Shown: positions 1 through 9,077 of the stretch, piece by piece
Numbering within the stretch: position 1 is the stretch's first letter
Layout of the letters: each line of letters starts with the position of its first letter
From: DASPHG01 sp963748315
Lineage (GTDB): Bacteria > Actinomycetota > Thermoleophilia > Solirubrobacterales > Thermoleophilaceae
DNA length: 64,000 nucleotides
Reading direction: 5' to 3'
Assembly: GCA_963748315.1 (NCBI GenBank)
Contig: CAVVIK010000006.1
Coordinates: 310,001-374,000 of the forward strand
The notes under the pieces: generated by a model
The model's database searches: none
Told to the model about the DNA's origin: nothing
The model's input: only the letters and a program-made list of their open reading frames with translations
Position numbers and translations under genes: made by a program

Positions 1-362
1 GCGAACCAGCGCAGGAACTCCGAGCCGTAGGTGATCTCGGCCTTCGATTCGGCCAGCGACTTGCCCATCTCGAGCGTCATCAGGAGCGCGAGCTCGTCGG
101 CCCGATCGGTGATCTCCTCCCACGCGCGGCGCAGGATCTCGCCGCGCTCGCGCGGCGGCGTCCCTTGCCACTCCTTCTGCGTCTCCACGGCAGCATCGAG
201 GGCCTTGACCGCATCCTCGGGCGACGCGTCGGCGACCTCGATGAGCGTCTTCTCCGTCGCGGGATCCTCGACCGGCAGCGTGCCCTCGCTGCCGTCGACC
301 CAGTCGCCGCCGATCAGGAGCTGCTTGGGAACCTTCTCGAGTACCGCGCTCTCGTCACTCAT
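1..362 (-). CDS. Aldehyde dehydrogenase, succinate-semialdehyde dehydrogenase type (partial, N-terminal)
   Basis: About 120 N-terminal residues of an NAD(P)-dependent aldehyde dehydrogenase; the gene runs off the left edge. The translation starts MSDESAVLEKVPKQLLIGG, then WVDGSEG, VEDPATEK and MTLEMGKSLAESKAE, the usual opening of the GabD/succinate-semialdehyde dehydrogenase branch, which oxidises an aldehyde to an acid. The catalytic Cys and Glu lie outside the window, so the substrate cannot be judged. The ATG overlaps the stop of the acetolactate-synthase-like gene as ATGA, so the two are almost certainly co-translated. This suggests that it oxidises an aldehyde made or handled by that ThDP enzyme, which is inference. 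Confidence 0.85.
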   Translation of the reverse strand, partial: MSDESAVLEKVPKQLLIGGDWVDGSEGTLPVEDPATEKTLIEVADASPEDAVKALDAAVETQKEWQGTPPRERGEILRRAWEEITDRADELALLMTLEMGKSLAESKAEITYGSEFLRWF

Positions 363-2002
363 GTCGCCGTTGTTTCGGTACCCAGCTCGCGGTCGATCGC
401 AACGTCGAGCGAGTAGTCGATCGGCACCACGATCACGGACGGGAGGTCGAGCCCGAGCGCGTGCGTGAAATGCGCGGGGAAGTCCTCCACGGACTCGCAC
501 CGCCACGCCGGCAGGCCGAAGGACTCGGCCAACTTGACGAAGTCAGGATTGGTGAAGTCGGTGCCGAAGTGGCGATCGAACTTCTTGTCCTGCTTCCAGA
601 CGATCGAGCCGTACTGGGCGTTCTCCCAGATGACGTTCACAAACGGCGTCTTCAGCCGCTTCGCGGTTTCGAGCTCCTGGCAGTTCATGAGGAAGCCGCC
701 GTCACCGTTGACGGTGACGACGTGGCGGTCCGGGTGTACGAGCTTTGCCGCGATCGCGGCCGGGACCGCGAACCCCATCCCCGCGAGCCCGTTGGCGATC
801 AGGACGGTGTTCGGCTCGTACGCCGGGAACATCCGGCCGATCCAGAGCTTGTGCAGGCCGACGTCCGACACGAGGATGTCCTCGCGTCCCAGTGCCTTGC
901 GCATCTCGTAGAGGACGCGCGGCGGGTGCATCGGGAACTCGTCGTCGTCCTTGGCGGCGTCGAAGCGGCCGCGCACGACCTCGCGCAAGCGGCTCGACCC
1001 GCCGGGGTGCGGGACGTGCCGGCACTCCTCCGAGAGGCGGGCGAGTATGTGGTAGATGTCGCCGATGAGCTCGACCTCGGGCAAGAAGTACTCGTCGATC
1101 TCGGCCGGGAGGGAGTCGATGCAGATGATCGTCTTGTCGCGCTTCGGGTTCCAGTGCTTGGGCGCGTGCTCGACGAGGTCGTAGCCGATCGCGAGCACGA
1201 CATCGGCTTCCTCGAACCCAGCCATCTTGTAGTCGCCCGACTGGAGGCCCACCGAGCCGAGCCCGTGCGGGTCGTCCGGCGACAGGAGTCCCTTGCCCAT
1301 GAACGTCTCAGCGACTGGGATGCCGGTCGCGCGGCAGAACTCCCGCAGCGCGGGCGCGGCACCACCACGAACGACGCCGTTGCCGGCGAGCGCGACGGGG
1401 TTGAGGGCGCCGCGGATCAGGTCGGCCGCCTTGAGCAGTTCCCGCGCCGCCGGCTCCGGCTGGACAGGTTTGCGGCGCGGCAGCGGCTTGGCGTCGAGCT
1501 CGTCCTCCATCACGTCCTCCGGCAGCTCGATGTGGGTCGCGCCGGGCTTCTCGGACTCCGCGATCTTGAACGCCTTTCGCACGACCTCGGGAATGATGTT
1601 CGGGTCCGCGAGGCGCGCGTTCCACTTCGTGATCGGCCGCATGACGCGCAGCAGGTCGACGTACTGGTGTGACTCCTTGTGCATGCGCTCCAGGTCGCCC
1701 TGTCCGGTCAGGGCCACCAGCGGTGCACGGTCGAGGTAGGCGTCGGCGACGGCCGTCACCAGGTTGAGAGCTCCAGGCCCGAGTGTGCCGAGGCACACGC
1801 CGGCGCGTCCTGTCAGGCGACCGTAGACATCGGCCATGTAGGCGCCGCCCTGCTCGTGGCGCACAGGCACGAACTCGACCGACGAATCCTCCAGGGACTT
1901 GTTCAGGTCGAGCGTCTCCTCGCCCGGGATTCCGAAGACGTGGGTGACGCCCTCGGCCTCGAGGCACTCGACGAAGACGTCAGAAGCCTTGCGCGTTGCC
2001 AT
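359..2002 (-). CDS. alsS: Acetolactate synthase-like ThDP-dependent enzyme (catabolic AlsS type)
   Basis: A 547-residue thiamine-diphosphate enzyme of the acetolactate synthase/pyruvate oxidase family. The N-terminal PYR domain has FGIPGEETLDL and the cofactor-activating Glu near residue 50 (RHEQGGAYMADVYGR). The central domain reads AIGYDLVEHAPKHWN around 271-285, a pattern typical of catabolic AlsS/BudB, which condense two pyruvates to 2-acetolactate. The C-terminal PP domain carries the Mg/ThDP motif GDGG at 433-436 ending in WEN at 459-461. No IlvN-like regulatory subunit is adjacent, which also favours a catabolic type. The stop overlaps the start of an aldehyde dehydrogenase (ATGA). A related decarboxylase or carboligase role is possible, so the family is certain but the exact substrate is not. 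Confidence 0.8.
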   Translation of the reverse strand: MATRKASDVFVECLEAEGVTHVFGIPGEETLDLNKSLEDSSVEFVPVRHEQGGAYMADVYGRLTGRAGVCLGTLGPGALNLVTAVADAYLDRAPLVALTGQGDLERMHKESHQYVDLLRVMRPITKWNARLADPNIIPEVVRKAFKIAESEKPGATHIELPEDVMEDELDAKPLPRRKPVQPEPAARELLKAADLIRGALNPVALAGNGVVRGGAAPALREFCRATGIPVAETFMGKGLLSPDDPHGLGSVGLQSGDYKMAGFEEADVVLAIGYDLVEHAPKHWNPKRDKTIICIDSLPAEIDEYFLPEVELIGDIYHILARLSEECRHVPHPGGSSRLREVVRGRFDAAKDDDEFPMHPPRVLYEMRKALGREDILVSDVGLHKLWIGRMFPAYEPNTVLIANGLAGMGFAVPAAIAAKLVHPDRHVVTVNGDGGFLMNCQELETAKRLKTPFVNVIWENAQYGSIVWKQDKKFDRHFGTDFTNPDFVKLAESFGLPAWRCESVEDFPAHFTHALGLDLPSVIVVPIDYSLDVAIDRELGTETTAT

Positions 2003-2094
2003 CTAGGCGCAACTTACCCGGCTCAAAGGTTCTGGGATCAATGCCGATAAGTTCCATAGAGGGACCCACTCCCGGCAGGGGCTCTCCACCTTCC

Positions 2095-3438
2095 ATGCGC
2101 AGACTGCTGCTCGCAACAGCCCTCCTGACGTTGTCCGCGCCCGTCGCGGCCGATGCCGGGACCCGTTGGATCGTCAAGGGCGGCGGATGGGGCCACGGCC
2201 TCGGCATGAGCCAGTACGGCGCGTATGGGCAGGCGCTCGAGGGTCGCGGCTACAAGAAGATCCTGCACCACTACTACCGGGACACCGAGCTGTCGACCGC
2301 CAGCGGGCGCGTGCGCGTGCTGCTGCAGGCAAGCGTCGGCTCGAGCACGTTCGGCGGCGCGAGCAAGGTCGGGTCCCACCAGGTCAACCCCAACCGCAAC
2401 TACATCGTGCGGCGCTCGGGCGGGAACATCGTCGTGCGGACCCCGCGCGGGAAGCGCGTGGCGCGCAGCTCAGGGGTCATCCGCGTGACCGGCGCCGAGG
2501 GGCTCGTGACCGTCGCCGGCAAGGGCGTGTATCGCGACGCGATCGACTACCGCCCCGGCCTCTCCGGCGGAGTGACGGCCGTCAACCGCGTCGAGCTCGA
2601 GAACTACATCCGCGGCGTCGTCCCGAACGAGTCGCCCGCGAGCTGGCCGATCGAGGCGCTCAAGGCGCAAGCCGTCGCGGCGCGCTCGTACGCGCTCGGC
2701 ACGAACAGCGGCAACCCCGTCTTCGACCACTACGACACCACCGCGTCACAGGTCTACGGCGGCTACAGCTCGGAGCAGGCGCGCACGAATCGCGCGGTCG
2801 CCAGCACCCGCGGTGAGGTCCTGCGCTACAACGGCAAGGTGATCGTCGCCTACTTCCACTCGACGTCGGGCGGTCACACCGAGAACAACGAGAACATCTT
2901 CACCGGCAGCACCCCGCTTCCCTACATCCGCGGCGTCCCCGACCCCTGGGACAAGACATCTCCGTACCACCACTGGCGGGGGTCGTTCAGCGCACGCAGC
3001 ATCGGCAACATGCTCGGCGTCGGGCGCCTGCGATCGGTCCGGGTCACCAAACGCGGCGTGTCGGACCGCATCGTGTGGGCGAAGTTCCGTGGCGCGAACG
3101 GCTCCACTCGCCTGCACGGGTGGAACGGGATCCGGCCGCGGCTCGGCCTGCGGGACGCGCCGAGCAAGTTCAAGAAGATCAGCGCGAACGGCTCGACGGC
3201 GAGCGCGGCGGTTGCCGGCGCGGGCTTGCGCGCGCGCATGCATGAGATCGTCGGATCGATCGTGCCGGGCCAGGCGGGCGACGAGGTGATCGTGGAGCGG
3301 CGCACGCGGACGAGCTGGGAACAGGTTGCCGAGGGCCGCCTCAAGCGCTCGGGCAGGTTCCGGATCGCGCTGGAGGACAAGGGGGTCTACCGCGTGTTCT
3401 CGCGCGGCGATGCGGGCCCCACCGTGCGCGTACGCTAA
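2095..3438 (+). CDS. SpoIID/LytB-domain secreted cell-wall protein
   Basis: About 447 residues beginning with a clear signal peptide (MRRLLLATALLTLSAPVAADA). The SpoIID/LytB core includes ENYIRGVVPNESPASWPIEA near 169-188 followed by LKAQAVAARSYAL, the family hallmark; SpoIID is a peptidoglycan lytic transglycosylase and LytB enhances amidase activity. A second family-like patch, WGHGLGMSQYGAYG, sits unusually early at about 32-45. The C-terminal ~90 residues look like a beta-rich tail. I chose the ATG at 2095 because it places the hydrophobic signal at the N-terminus; an upstream in-frame start would bury it. The gene diverges from the alsS gene with 92 bp between. It is probably a wall-remodelling protein and does not by itself imply sporulation. 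Confidence 0.85.
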   Translation: MRRLLLATALLTLSAPVAADAGTRWIVKGGGWGHGLGMSQYGAYGQALEGRGYKKILHHYYRDTELSTASGRVRVLLQASVGSSTFGGASKVGSHQVNPNRNYIVRRSGGNIVVRTPRGKRVARSSGVIRVTGAEGLVTVAGKGVYRDAIDYRPGLSGGVTAVNRVELENYIRGVVPNESPASWPIEALKAQAVAARSYALGTNSGNPVFDHYDTTASQVYGGYSSEQARTNRAVASTRGEVLRYNGKVIVAYFHSTSGGHTENNENIFTGSTPLPYIRGVPDPWDKTSPYHHWRGSFSARSIGNMLGVGRLRSVRVTKRGVSDRIVWAKFRGANGSTRLHGWNGIRPRLGLRDAPSKFKKISANGSTASAAVAGAGLRARMHEIVGSIVPGQAGDEVIVERRTRTSWEQVAEGRLKRSGRFRIALEDKGVYRVFSRGDAGPTVRVR

Positions 3439-3442
3439 GCGC

Positions 3443-3955
3443 GTGCCGATACCCAAGGTCGACCCCGACCGGCCGCCCACCCGCATGCGGCGGCTGCTCA
3501 CGCCGTTCGCGCTCTCGAAGGCGGGCACGTGGTACGGCATCAACATCGCGGCCAGGGTCGACCCGGCGCTGATGCGGATCACGCGCGGCCGCATGAACCT
3601 GGGCGGCAACGTGCTGCCCACGCTGCTCCTGACCGTTCGCGGACGGAAGACGGGGACGGAGCGAACGGTGCCGCTCGTCTACTTCTCGGATGGCGACGAC
3701 GTGATCCTGATGGCGTCGAGCTTCGGCCGCCCGAAGCTGCCCGCCTGGTACCACAACGTCACCGCGAGCTCGGAGGTGACGCTCACCGCCGGCGGCGTCT
3801 CTGAGCGCTTCCGCGTCACGGAGGTCGAAGGCCCCGAGCGCGACCACCTGTACGAGAAGGCCCAGCAGGTCTACGAGGGTTACGGGCTCTACGAGGAGCG
3901 GACCGCGGGCATCCGGCGCGTGCCGGTGCTCAGGCTCACACCCGTCACCGGGTAG
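3443..3955 (+). CDS. Deazaflavin (F420)-dependent nitroreductase family protein
   Basis: A 170-residue protein of the DDN/DUF385 split-barrel family, which uses reduced coenzyme F420 to reduce quinones and nitro compounds. The family signature is clear: LLLTVRGRKTGTERTVPLVYF, followed by VILMASSFGRPKLPAWYHNV, which forms the deazaflavin-binding pocket in known members. It starts with GTG four bases after the SpoIID gene stop, so the two may be co-transcribed. A strong stem-loop follows the stop. Presence of the family suggests that the organism makes F420; no F420 biosynthesis gene is in this window. The physiological substrate is unknown. Confidence 0.85.
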   Translation: MPIPKVDPDRPPTRMRRLLTPFALSKAGTWYGINIAARVDPALMRITRGRMNLGGNVLPTLLLTVRGRKTGTERTVPLVYFSDGDDVILMASSFGRPKLPAWYHNVTASSEVTLTAGGVSERFRVTEVEGPERDHLYEKAQQVYEGYGLYEERTAGIRRVPVLRLTPVTG

Positions 3956-3972
3956 GGGGTGCGGACACCCCC
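3955..3972 (+). terminator. Perfect GC stem-loop after the nitroreductase gene
   Basis: GGGGGTG at 3955-3961 pairs with CACCCCC at 3966-3972 around a CGGA loop, starting on the last base of the TAG stop. There is no T tract, so this is a terminator-like or transcript-end-protecting hairpin rather than a textbook intrinsic terminator. Confidence 0.45.
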
Positions 3973-4044
3973 GCAGCAGGGGGGAACGCCTCATTGCGCG
4001 GGACGTGGGGCGCGCGGACGATAGGCCCCAACGAAAGGAGCCTT

Positions 4045-4446
4045 ATGAACGAAGCCGCCAAGGGCGAGGGCTGGTTGCTCTTCGCCGGAATCATGATCCT
4101 CGTGGCCGGGGTGCTGAACACGATCTGGGGCATCGCCGCGATCGATTCCGCCAACTTCTTCATCGAGGACGAGCGGTTCATCTTCGAGGACCTGAGCACG
4201 ATGGGCTGGTGCGTCCTGATCATCGGCGTGGTGCAGTTGTTCGCCGCGTTCTCGATCTGGAGCGGCGGCCAGTTCGGGCGATGGGTCGGCATGATCGCGG
4301 CCAGCGTCAACGCGGTCTTCGCGCTGCTGTCGCTACCGGGGTATCCGCTCTGGTCGATCGCAGTGTTCGGCGTCGACCTGCTGATCATCTACGGCCTCGC
4401 GGCCTACGGTGGTCTCGGCAACCGGTCGACGACGACCGGGACCTGA
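4045..4446 (+). CDS. Small four-helix membrane protein (DUF7144-like)
   Basis: A 133-residue integral membrane protein with four predicted hydrophobic helices: about 8-30, 52-72, 80-95 and 100-122. It has no catalytic motif. Length, the N-terminal GEGWLLFAGIMIL and the overall layout resemble the actinobacterial DUF7144 family of unknown function. The ATG is preceded by a strong Shine-Dalgarno sequence AAAGGAG at 4034-4040, five bases upstream. It stands alone between two stem-loops, so it is probably its own transcription unit. No function can be assigned. Confidence 0.75.
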   Translation: MNEAAKGEGWLLFAGIMILVAGVLNTIWGIAAIDSANFFIEDERFIFEDLSTMGWCVLIIGVVQLFAAFSIWSGGQFGRWVGMIAASVNAVFALLSLPGYPLWSIAVFGVDLLIIYGLAAYGGLGNRSTTTGT

Positions 4447-4458
4447 GCTCGAACAGCA

Positions 4459-4498
4459 AGATGCGACGGAGGCCGGTGACCCGACCTCCGTAGCATCT
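4459..4498 (+). promoter_or_regulatory. Long stem-loop abutting the start of the ABC transporter operon
   Basis: AGATGC (4459-4464) pairs with GCATCT (4493-4498) and ACGGAGG (4466-4472) with CCTCCGT (4485-4491), separated by one G-A mismatch, giving a 13-bp stem with a 12-base loop. The stem buries the only good GGAGG sequence, and its 3' arm ends five bases before the TTG start at 4504. It may terminate the preceding gene, or control translation of the exporter. Confidence 0.55.
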
Positions 4499-4503
4499 GC
4501 TGC

Positions 4504-5474
<971 letters not shown>

Positions 5475-5478
<4 letters not shown>

Positions 5479-6248
5479 TTCAGAACGCCCGCGTCGTCGC
5501 CGCGCTGTCGATGCGGTCGCTGCGGCAGGCTTTTCGCCGCCCGCAGTTCCTCATGCCGATCATCGTCTTCCCGTCGCTGTTCCTCGCGGTGAACGTCGGC
5601 GGCGCCGGTCGCGCAACCGACATTCCGGCCTTCCCCGACGTCGCAGGCTTTCTCGACTTCGAACTCGCGGGGGCGATCGTCCAGTCGACCATGCTCTCCG
5701 CCGTCAGCGGCGGCATCGCGCTCGCGCTCGACATCGAGTCCGGGTTCATGGACCGGCTGATCGCCGCACCGATCCCGCGCACCGCGATCGTGGTCGGCAG
5801 GCTCGCCACCACCGCCGTCATGGGCGTCATCTCGGGGATTTGGTTCGTGACGGTCGGGCTGATCTTCGGGGCCGAGATCCAGGGCGGCGTGCCGGGCGTG
5901 CTGATCGTGATCGCATTCGCGGCGGCCTGCGCGGCCGCGTGGGGCGGCTTCGGCGCTGCGCTCGCACTGCGCAGCGGGACGGTCAGCGTCGTCCAGGGGA
6001 TCTTCCCGATCGTCTTCGTGATCATCTTCCTGTCGTCGGCGTTCTTCCCGGCCAACCTTCTGCTCGAGCCGGCAAAGTCGATCTCCGACTGGAACCCGAT
6101 GAGCTTCATCGCGGAGGGGATCCGCAACCCGATCGTGTCGGATATCTCCGCGGAACCGGTGCTCGAAGGCCTGCTCGCGATCGCCGGCGTGATGGCACTG
6201 GGAGCCGGCCTCAGCGTGTGGGGACTCAGAAAGAGGCTGGCCAGCTGA
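5475..6248 (+). CDS. ABC-2 type permease subunit 1 (DrrB-like)
   Basis: A 257-residue membrane protein of the ABC-2 permease family with about six hydrophobic segments. It starts with TTG overlapping the ATPase gene stop, and its own TGA overlaps the ATG of the next permease. The DIESGFMDRLIAAPIPR motif after the second helix and NPMSFIAEGIRNPI near the C-terminus match the conserved cytoplasmic loop and ABC-2 signature of DrrB-type permeases. It probably pairs with the following permease as a heterodimer driven by the DrrA-like ATPase. Confidence 0.88.
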
Positions 6249-7003
6249 TGCGCGGCACGTGGCTCCTGATGCGCCGGGCGATCAACGAGGTCATCCGCGT
6301 ACCCGGGGCGGCGATCCCAGGGATCCTCGCGCCCACCCTGTTCCTGCTCGGCCTCACCGCCGTCTTCGGCAAGCTCACCCTGCTGCCGGGCTTCTCGACG
6401 AGCGACTTCATGGCGTTCATCCTTCCCATCAGCGTCATGCAGAGCGCGACGTTCTCGGGTGCCGCCACCGGCGTCAATCTCGCGCGCGACATCGAGCAGG
6501 GCTGGTTCGACCGGCTGTACGTGTCGCCCCTGTCTCGCGGCGCGCTCCTGGCGGGGCACGTCTTCTCCGCGAGCCTGCGCGCTCTGATGCCGATCACCGC
6601 GGTCGTCGCGATCGCGGTGATCTTCGGCGTCAGCATCCAGGGCCCCGACGCGCTCCTGCTCGCGGTCCTCCTCGCGGCTTCGTTCGCGGCGACGATCGCG
6701 TGCTACTCGACGATCCTCGCGCTGCACTTCCGCACACAGCAGGCCGCCCCGCTGATGCAGGCCGGGGCGTTCATGTTGGTGCTCTTCACCACGTCGTACG
6801 CGCCGCTCGACTTGCTCACCGGCTGGTTCCAGGAGATCGCGCGCTACAACCCGGTGCGCTTCATCGTCGAGGGCGTCCGCCAGATGTCCGTCTACGGCGT
6901 CGACTGGACGCACACCTGGAAGGCGGTCGCCGCGCTCGCTCTGCTGGCGGTCTTCTTCGGAACCCTCGCGATGCGCGGGCTCCACGCGGGCATCGGACCC
7001 TAA
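6248..7003 (+). CDS. ABC-2 type permease subunit 2 (DrrB-like)
   Basis: A 251-residue ABC-2 permease, a diverged paralogue of the preceding gene. It has six hydrophobic segments, the loop DIEQGWFDRLYVSPLSR and the C-terminal motif YNPVRFIVEGVRQM. The ATG is joined to the previous stop as TGATG. Having two adjacent permeases suggests a heterodimeric channel. Its TAA interlocks with the TAG of convergent ychF across four bases, CTAA at 7000-7003, so the two coding regions share their last bases. Confidence 0.88.
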   Translation: MRGTWLLMRRAINEVIRVPGAAIPGILAPTLFLLGLTAVFGKLTLLPGFSTSDFMAFILPISVMQSATFSGAATGVNLARDIEQGWFDRLYVSPLSRGALLAGHVFSASLRALMPITAVVAIAVIFGVSIQGPDALLLAVLLAASFAATIACYSTILALHFRTQQAAPLMQAGAFMLVLFTTSYAPLDLLTGWFQEIARYNPVRFIVEGVRQMSVYGVDWTHTWKAVAALALLAVFFGTLAMRGLHAGIGP

Positions 7004-8067
7004 GGCGTGAACTTGACGGTGATCACGTCGCCGTCCGTCATCACGTAGTCGCGCCCCTCCAGCCGGAGCGCGCCCCGGTCGCGCGCGCCCGCGTAGCCGC
7101 CGGAGTCGACCAGCACGTCCCACGGCACGACCTCCGCGCGCACGAACCCGCGCTGGATGTCTGTATGGATCTTGCCCGCCGCCTGCCATGCCGTCGTGCC
7201 CGCCGGGATCGCGTGAGCACGCGCCTCCTTGCCCTCGCCGGCCGTGAAGAACGAGATCAGGCGCAGCAACTCGAAGGCGCCCTTGATGATCCGCTCGAGG
7301 CCGGACTCGGTGACGTCGAGGTCCTCACGCATCGCCTGCGCCTCCTCGTCGTCCAGCTCCGCCAGCTCGGACTCGATCCTGGCGCTCACGGCGAGCGCAG
7401 CCCCGCGCTCCGCGAGCTCGGGCGGGACCGCGAGCACGGCGTCCTCGCCCACGTTCGCCACGTACAGCACCGGCTTCGCGGTGAGGGGATGGAGGTTGCG
7501 GAGCGCGTCGGGCGCTGCGGCGGGGGGCGGGAAGTCGCGCGCGGGCCGTCCCTCCTGTAGCCCGGCGACCAAATCGCGTAGCCAGGCCTCTTCGGCGACG
7601 AGTGCCTTGTCGAGCGACTTGGCCTGCTTCGCGACGCGCTCGAGGCGGCGCTCGGCCTGTTCGAGGTCGGCGTAGAGCAGCTCGGTCTCGATCGTCTCGA
7701 CGTCGGCCAGCGGATCGACACGGCCCTCAGGGTGCACGACCTGCGCGTCGTCGTGCGCGCGCACGACGTGCAAGATCGCGTCGGTCTCGCGGATGTTCGC
7801 CAGGAACTTGTTGCCGAGCCCCTCGCCGGAGTGCGCGCCGCGCACAAGGCCCGCGATGTCGTGGAAGGCGATCGTCTCGTGCACGACCGGACGCGCGCCG
7901 ATCGTGGCGGCGACACGGTCGAGCCGGTCGTCGGGGACCGGCACGATCGCGACGTTCGGCTCCACGGTTGTGAACGGGTAGTTCCCGGCCTCGGCACCGG
8001 CCCTGGTGAGCGCGTTGAAGAGCGACGACTTGCCCGCGTTGGGCAGCCCGACGATCCCGACCTTCAT
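7000..8067 (-). CDS. ychF: YchF/OLA1-type ATP/GTPase
   Basis: A 355-residue Obg-family P-loop protein, redox- and ribosome-associated in characterised bacteria, where it prefers ATP. G1 is GLPNAGKSS at about 7-15. The switch II region is DIAGLVRGAHSGEGLG, with the hydrophobic residue replacing catalytic Gln as usual for the HAS-GTPase group. A coiled-coil domain spans about 130-200, and the C-terminal TGS domain ends RDYVMTDGDVITVKF. In the G4 position it reads NVGED, as YchF proteins often do instead of NKxD. The length fits the family. It is convergent with the ABC permease with interlocked stop codons. Confidence 0.95.
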   Translation of the reverse strand: MKVGIVGLPNAGKSSLFNALTRAGAEAGNYPFTTVEPNVAIVPVPDDRLDRVAATIGARPVVHETIAFHDIAGLVRGAHSGEGLGNKFLANIRETDAILHVVRAHDDAQVVHPEGRVDPLADVETIETELLYADLEQAERRLERVAKQAKSLDKALVAEEAWLRDLVAGLQEGRPARDFPPPAAAPDALRNLHPLTAKPVLYVANVGEDAVLAVPPELAERGAALAVSARIESELAELDDEEAQAMREDLDVTESGLERIIKGAFELLRLISFFTAGEGKEARAHAIPAGTTAWQAAGKIHTDIQRGFVRAEVVPWDVLVDSGGYAGARDRGALRLEGRDYVMTDGDVITVKFTP

Positions 8068-8405
8068 CGCGTCAGCTCAGCGACCGCGCCGCCGAGTGCA
8101 GCGCCGGCGATCGTGTCCGACGGGTAATGGACACCGAGGTAGAGACGACTCGCCGCGAGTGCGATTGCGAGCGGCCACAGCGCCGGCATCTCGAGCGAAC
8201 GGACCGCCGCTACCGAAGTGGCCGCATGGGCAGACGGGTAGCTCAGGTCTGAGTGGGTGCGTACGAGGCCGCCAGGCGGTCGGCGGCGGCGGACGATCAC
8301 CTTCACCAGCTGATTGGCCCCGTAGGCGATCGCGACTGTGCGTGCTGCGTCCCAGCGCCGCGTGGCAGCGGCGATCACAAACCAGACAGCCCCGTGCTCG
8401 CCCAG
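8064..8405 (-). CDS. PAP2-family phosphatase, short, start uncertain
   Basis: The reading frame carries all three motifs of the type-2 phosphatidic acid phosphatase family: K-x6-RP (KVIVRRRRP), PSAH in the second motif, and SR-x5-H-x3-D (SRLYLGVHYPSD). These enzymes hydrolyse lipid phosphates at the membrane. The body before the first motif, FSQLGEHGAVWFVI, is also conserved, but no ATG, GTG or TTG precedes it without going deep into the overlapping DUF3107 gene. The start given is a CTG at 8405; the first ordinary start is GTG at 8378, which would remove the LGEHG segment, and an ATG exists at 8567. Only about three membrane segments remain, so it is shorter than most PAP2 enzymes. Confidence 0.65.
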   Translation of the reverse strand: MGEHGAVWFVIAAATRRWDAARTVAIAYGANQLVKVIVRRRRPPGGLVRTHSDLSYPSAHAATSVAAVRSLEMPALWPLAIALAASRLYLGVHYPSDTIAGAALGGAVAELTR

Positions 8406-8424
8406 CTGCGAGAACCGGGCGACG

Positions 8425-8640
8425 TTAGAAGCCGACGCGGTGATCTTCTGTCTCGACGCGCAGGTAGACGACCTGCGACAGGTCGAGCGTGACGGTCGAG
8501 TCGCCGGCGTCGAGCTCGTAGAAGCGCTTGTCGCCCTCGACCGCCTTGCGCAGCTCGTCGAATACATCCTTGTCGACCCTCAGGGCGAGCACCTGCCCGC
8601 CGGTGAAGCCGATGTCCACCTTTGCCCGCTGGTCCGCCAT
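8425..8640 (-). CDS. DUF3107 family protein
   Basis: A 71-residue protein ending VETEDHRVGF, matching the small actinobacterial DUF3107 family, which is of unknown function and commonly 70-80 residues long. It is soluble, with an alternating beta pattern and no membrane segment. Its ATG overlaps the stop of the methylmalonyl-CoA epimerase gene by one base (TGATG), so it is translated with that gene. The PAP2 reading frame begins within or just after its 3' end. Confidence 0.8.
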   Translation of the reverse strand: MADQRAKVDIGFTGGQVLALRVDKDVFDELRKAVEGDKRFYELDAGDSTVTLDLSQVVYLRVETEDHRVGF

Positions 8641-9044
8641 CAGTGCTTGGGCTCCACTAGCTCGGTCAACACGCCTCCCGTCGCCTTCGGGTGCAGGAAC
8701 GCCACGCGGCTGCCGCGGATGCCGATCCGCGGCTCCTCGTCGATCAGCCGCAGGCCGGCCGCGCGCACCTTCTCGAGCGCGGCGTCGATGTCCTCGGTCT
8801 GGTACGCGACGTGATGCATCCCCTCGCCGTAGCGCTCGATGAACTTCGCCACGCCGGACTCCGCCGACAGCGGCTCGATCAGCTCGATGTGGCCTTCACC
8901 GATCTCGAGCAGCACGGCCTTCACGCCCTGCTCCTCGACGGTCTCGCGGTGCTGCTCGGCCATCCCGAAGGAGTCCCTGTAGAGCCCGATCGAGTCCTCG
9001 ATCGACGAGACGGCGACGCCTATGTGGTCGATGCGCCCAAACAC
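8640..9044 (-). CDS. mce: Methylmalonyl-CoA epimerase
   Basis: A 134-residue vicinal-oxygen-chelate protein containing two beta-alpha-beta-beta-beta units. It begins FGRIDHIGVAVSSIEDSI, with the metal-binding His in DHIGVAV, followed by HIELIEPL and GMHHVAYQTEDIDAAL, and ends with a Glu-rich VLTELVEPKH. Spacing and wording match methylmalonyl-CoA epimerase, which interconverts the R and S forms in propionyl-CoA metabolism. No mutase or carboxylase gene is in this window. It is co-translated with DUF3107. Confidence 0.88.
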   Translation of the reverse strand: MFGRIDHIGVAVSSIEDSIGLYRDSFGMAEQHRETVEEQGVKAVLLEIGEGHIELIEPLSAESGVAKFIERYGEGMHHVAYQTEDIDAALEKVRAAGLRLIDEEPRIGIRGSRVAFLHPKATGGVLTELVEPKH

Positions 9045-9077
9045 AGGCCGCGAGGATAGCCCGCGGAGTCCGGCCGC

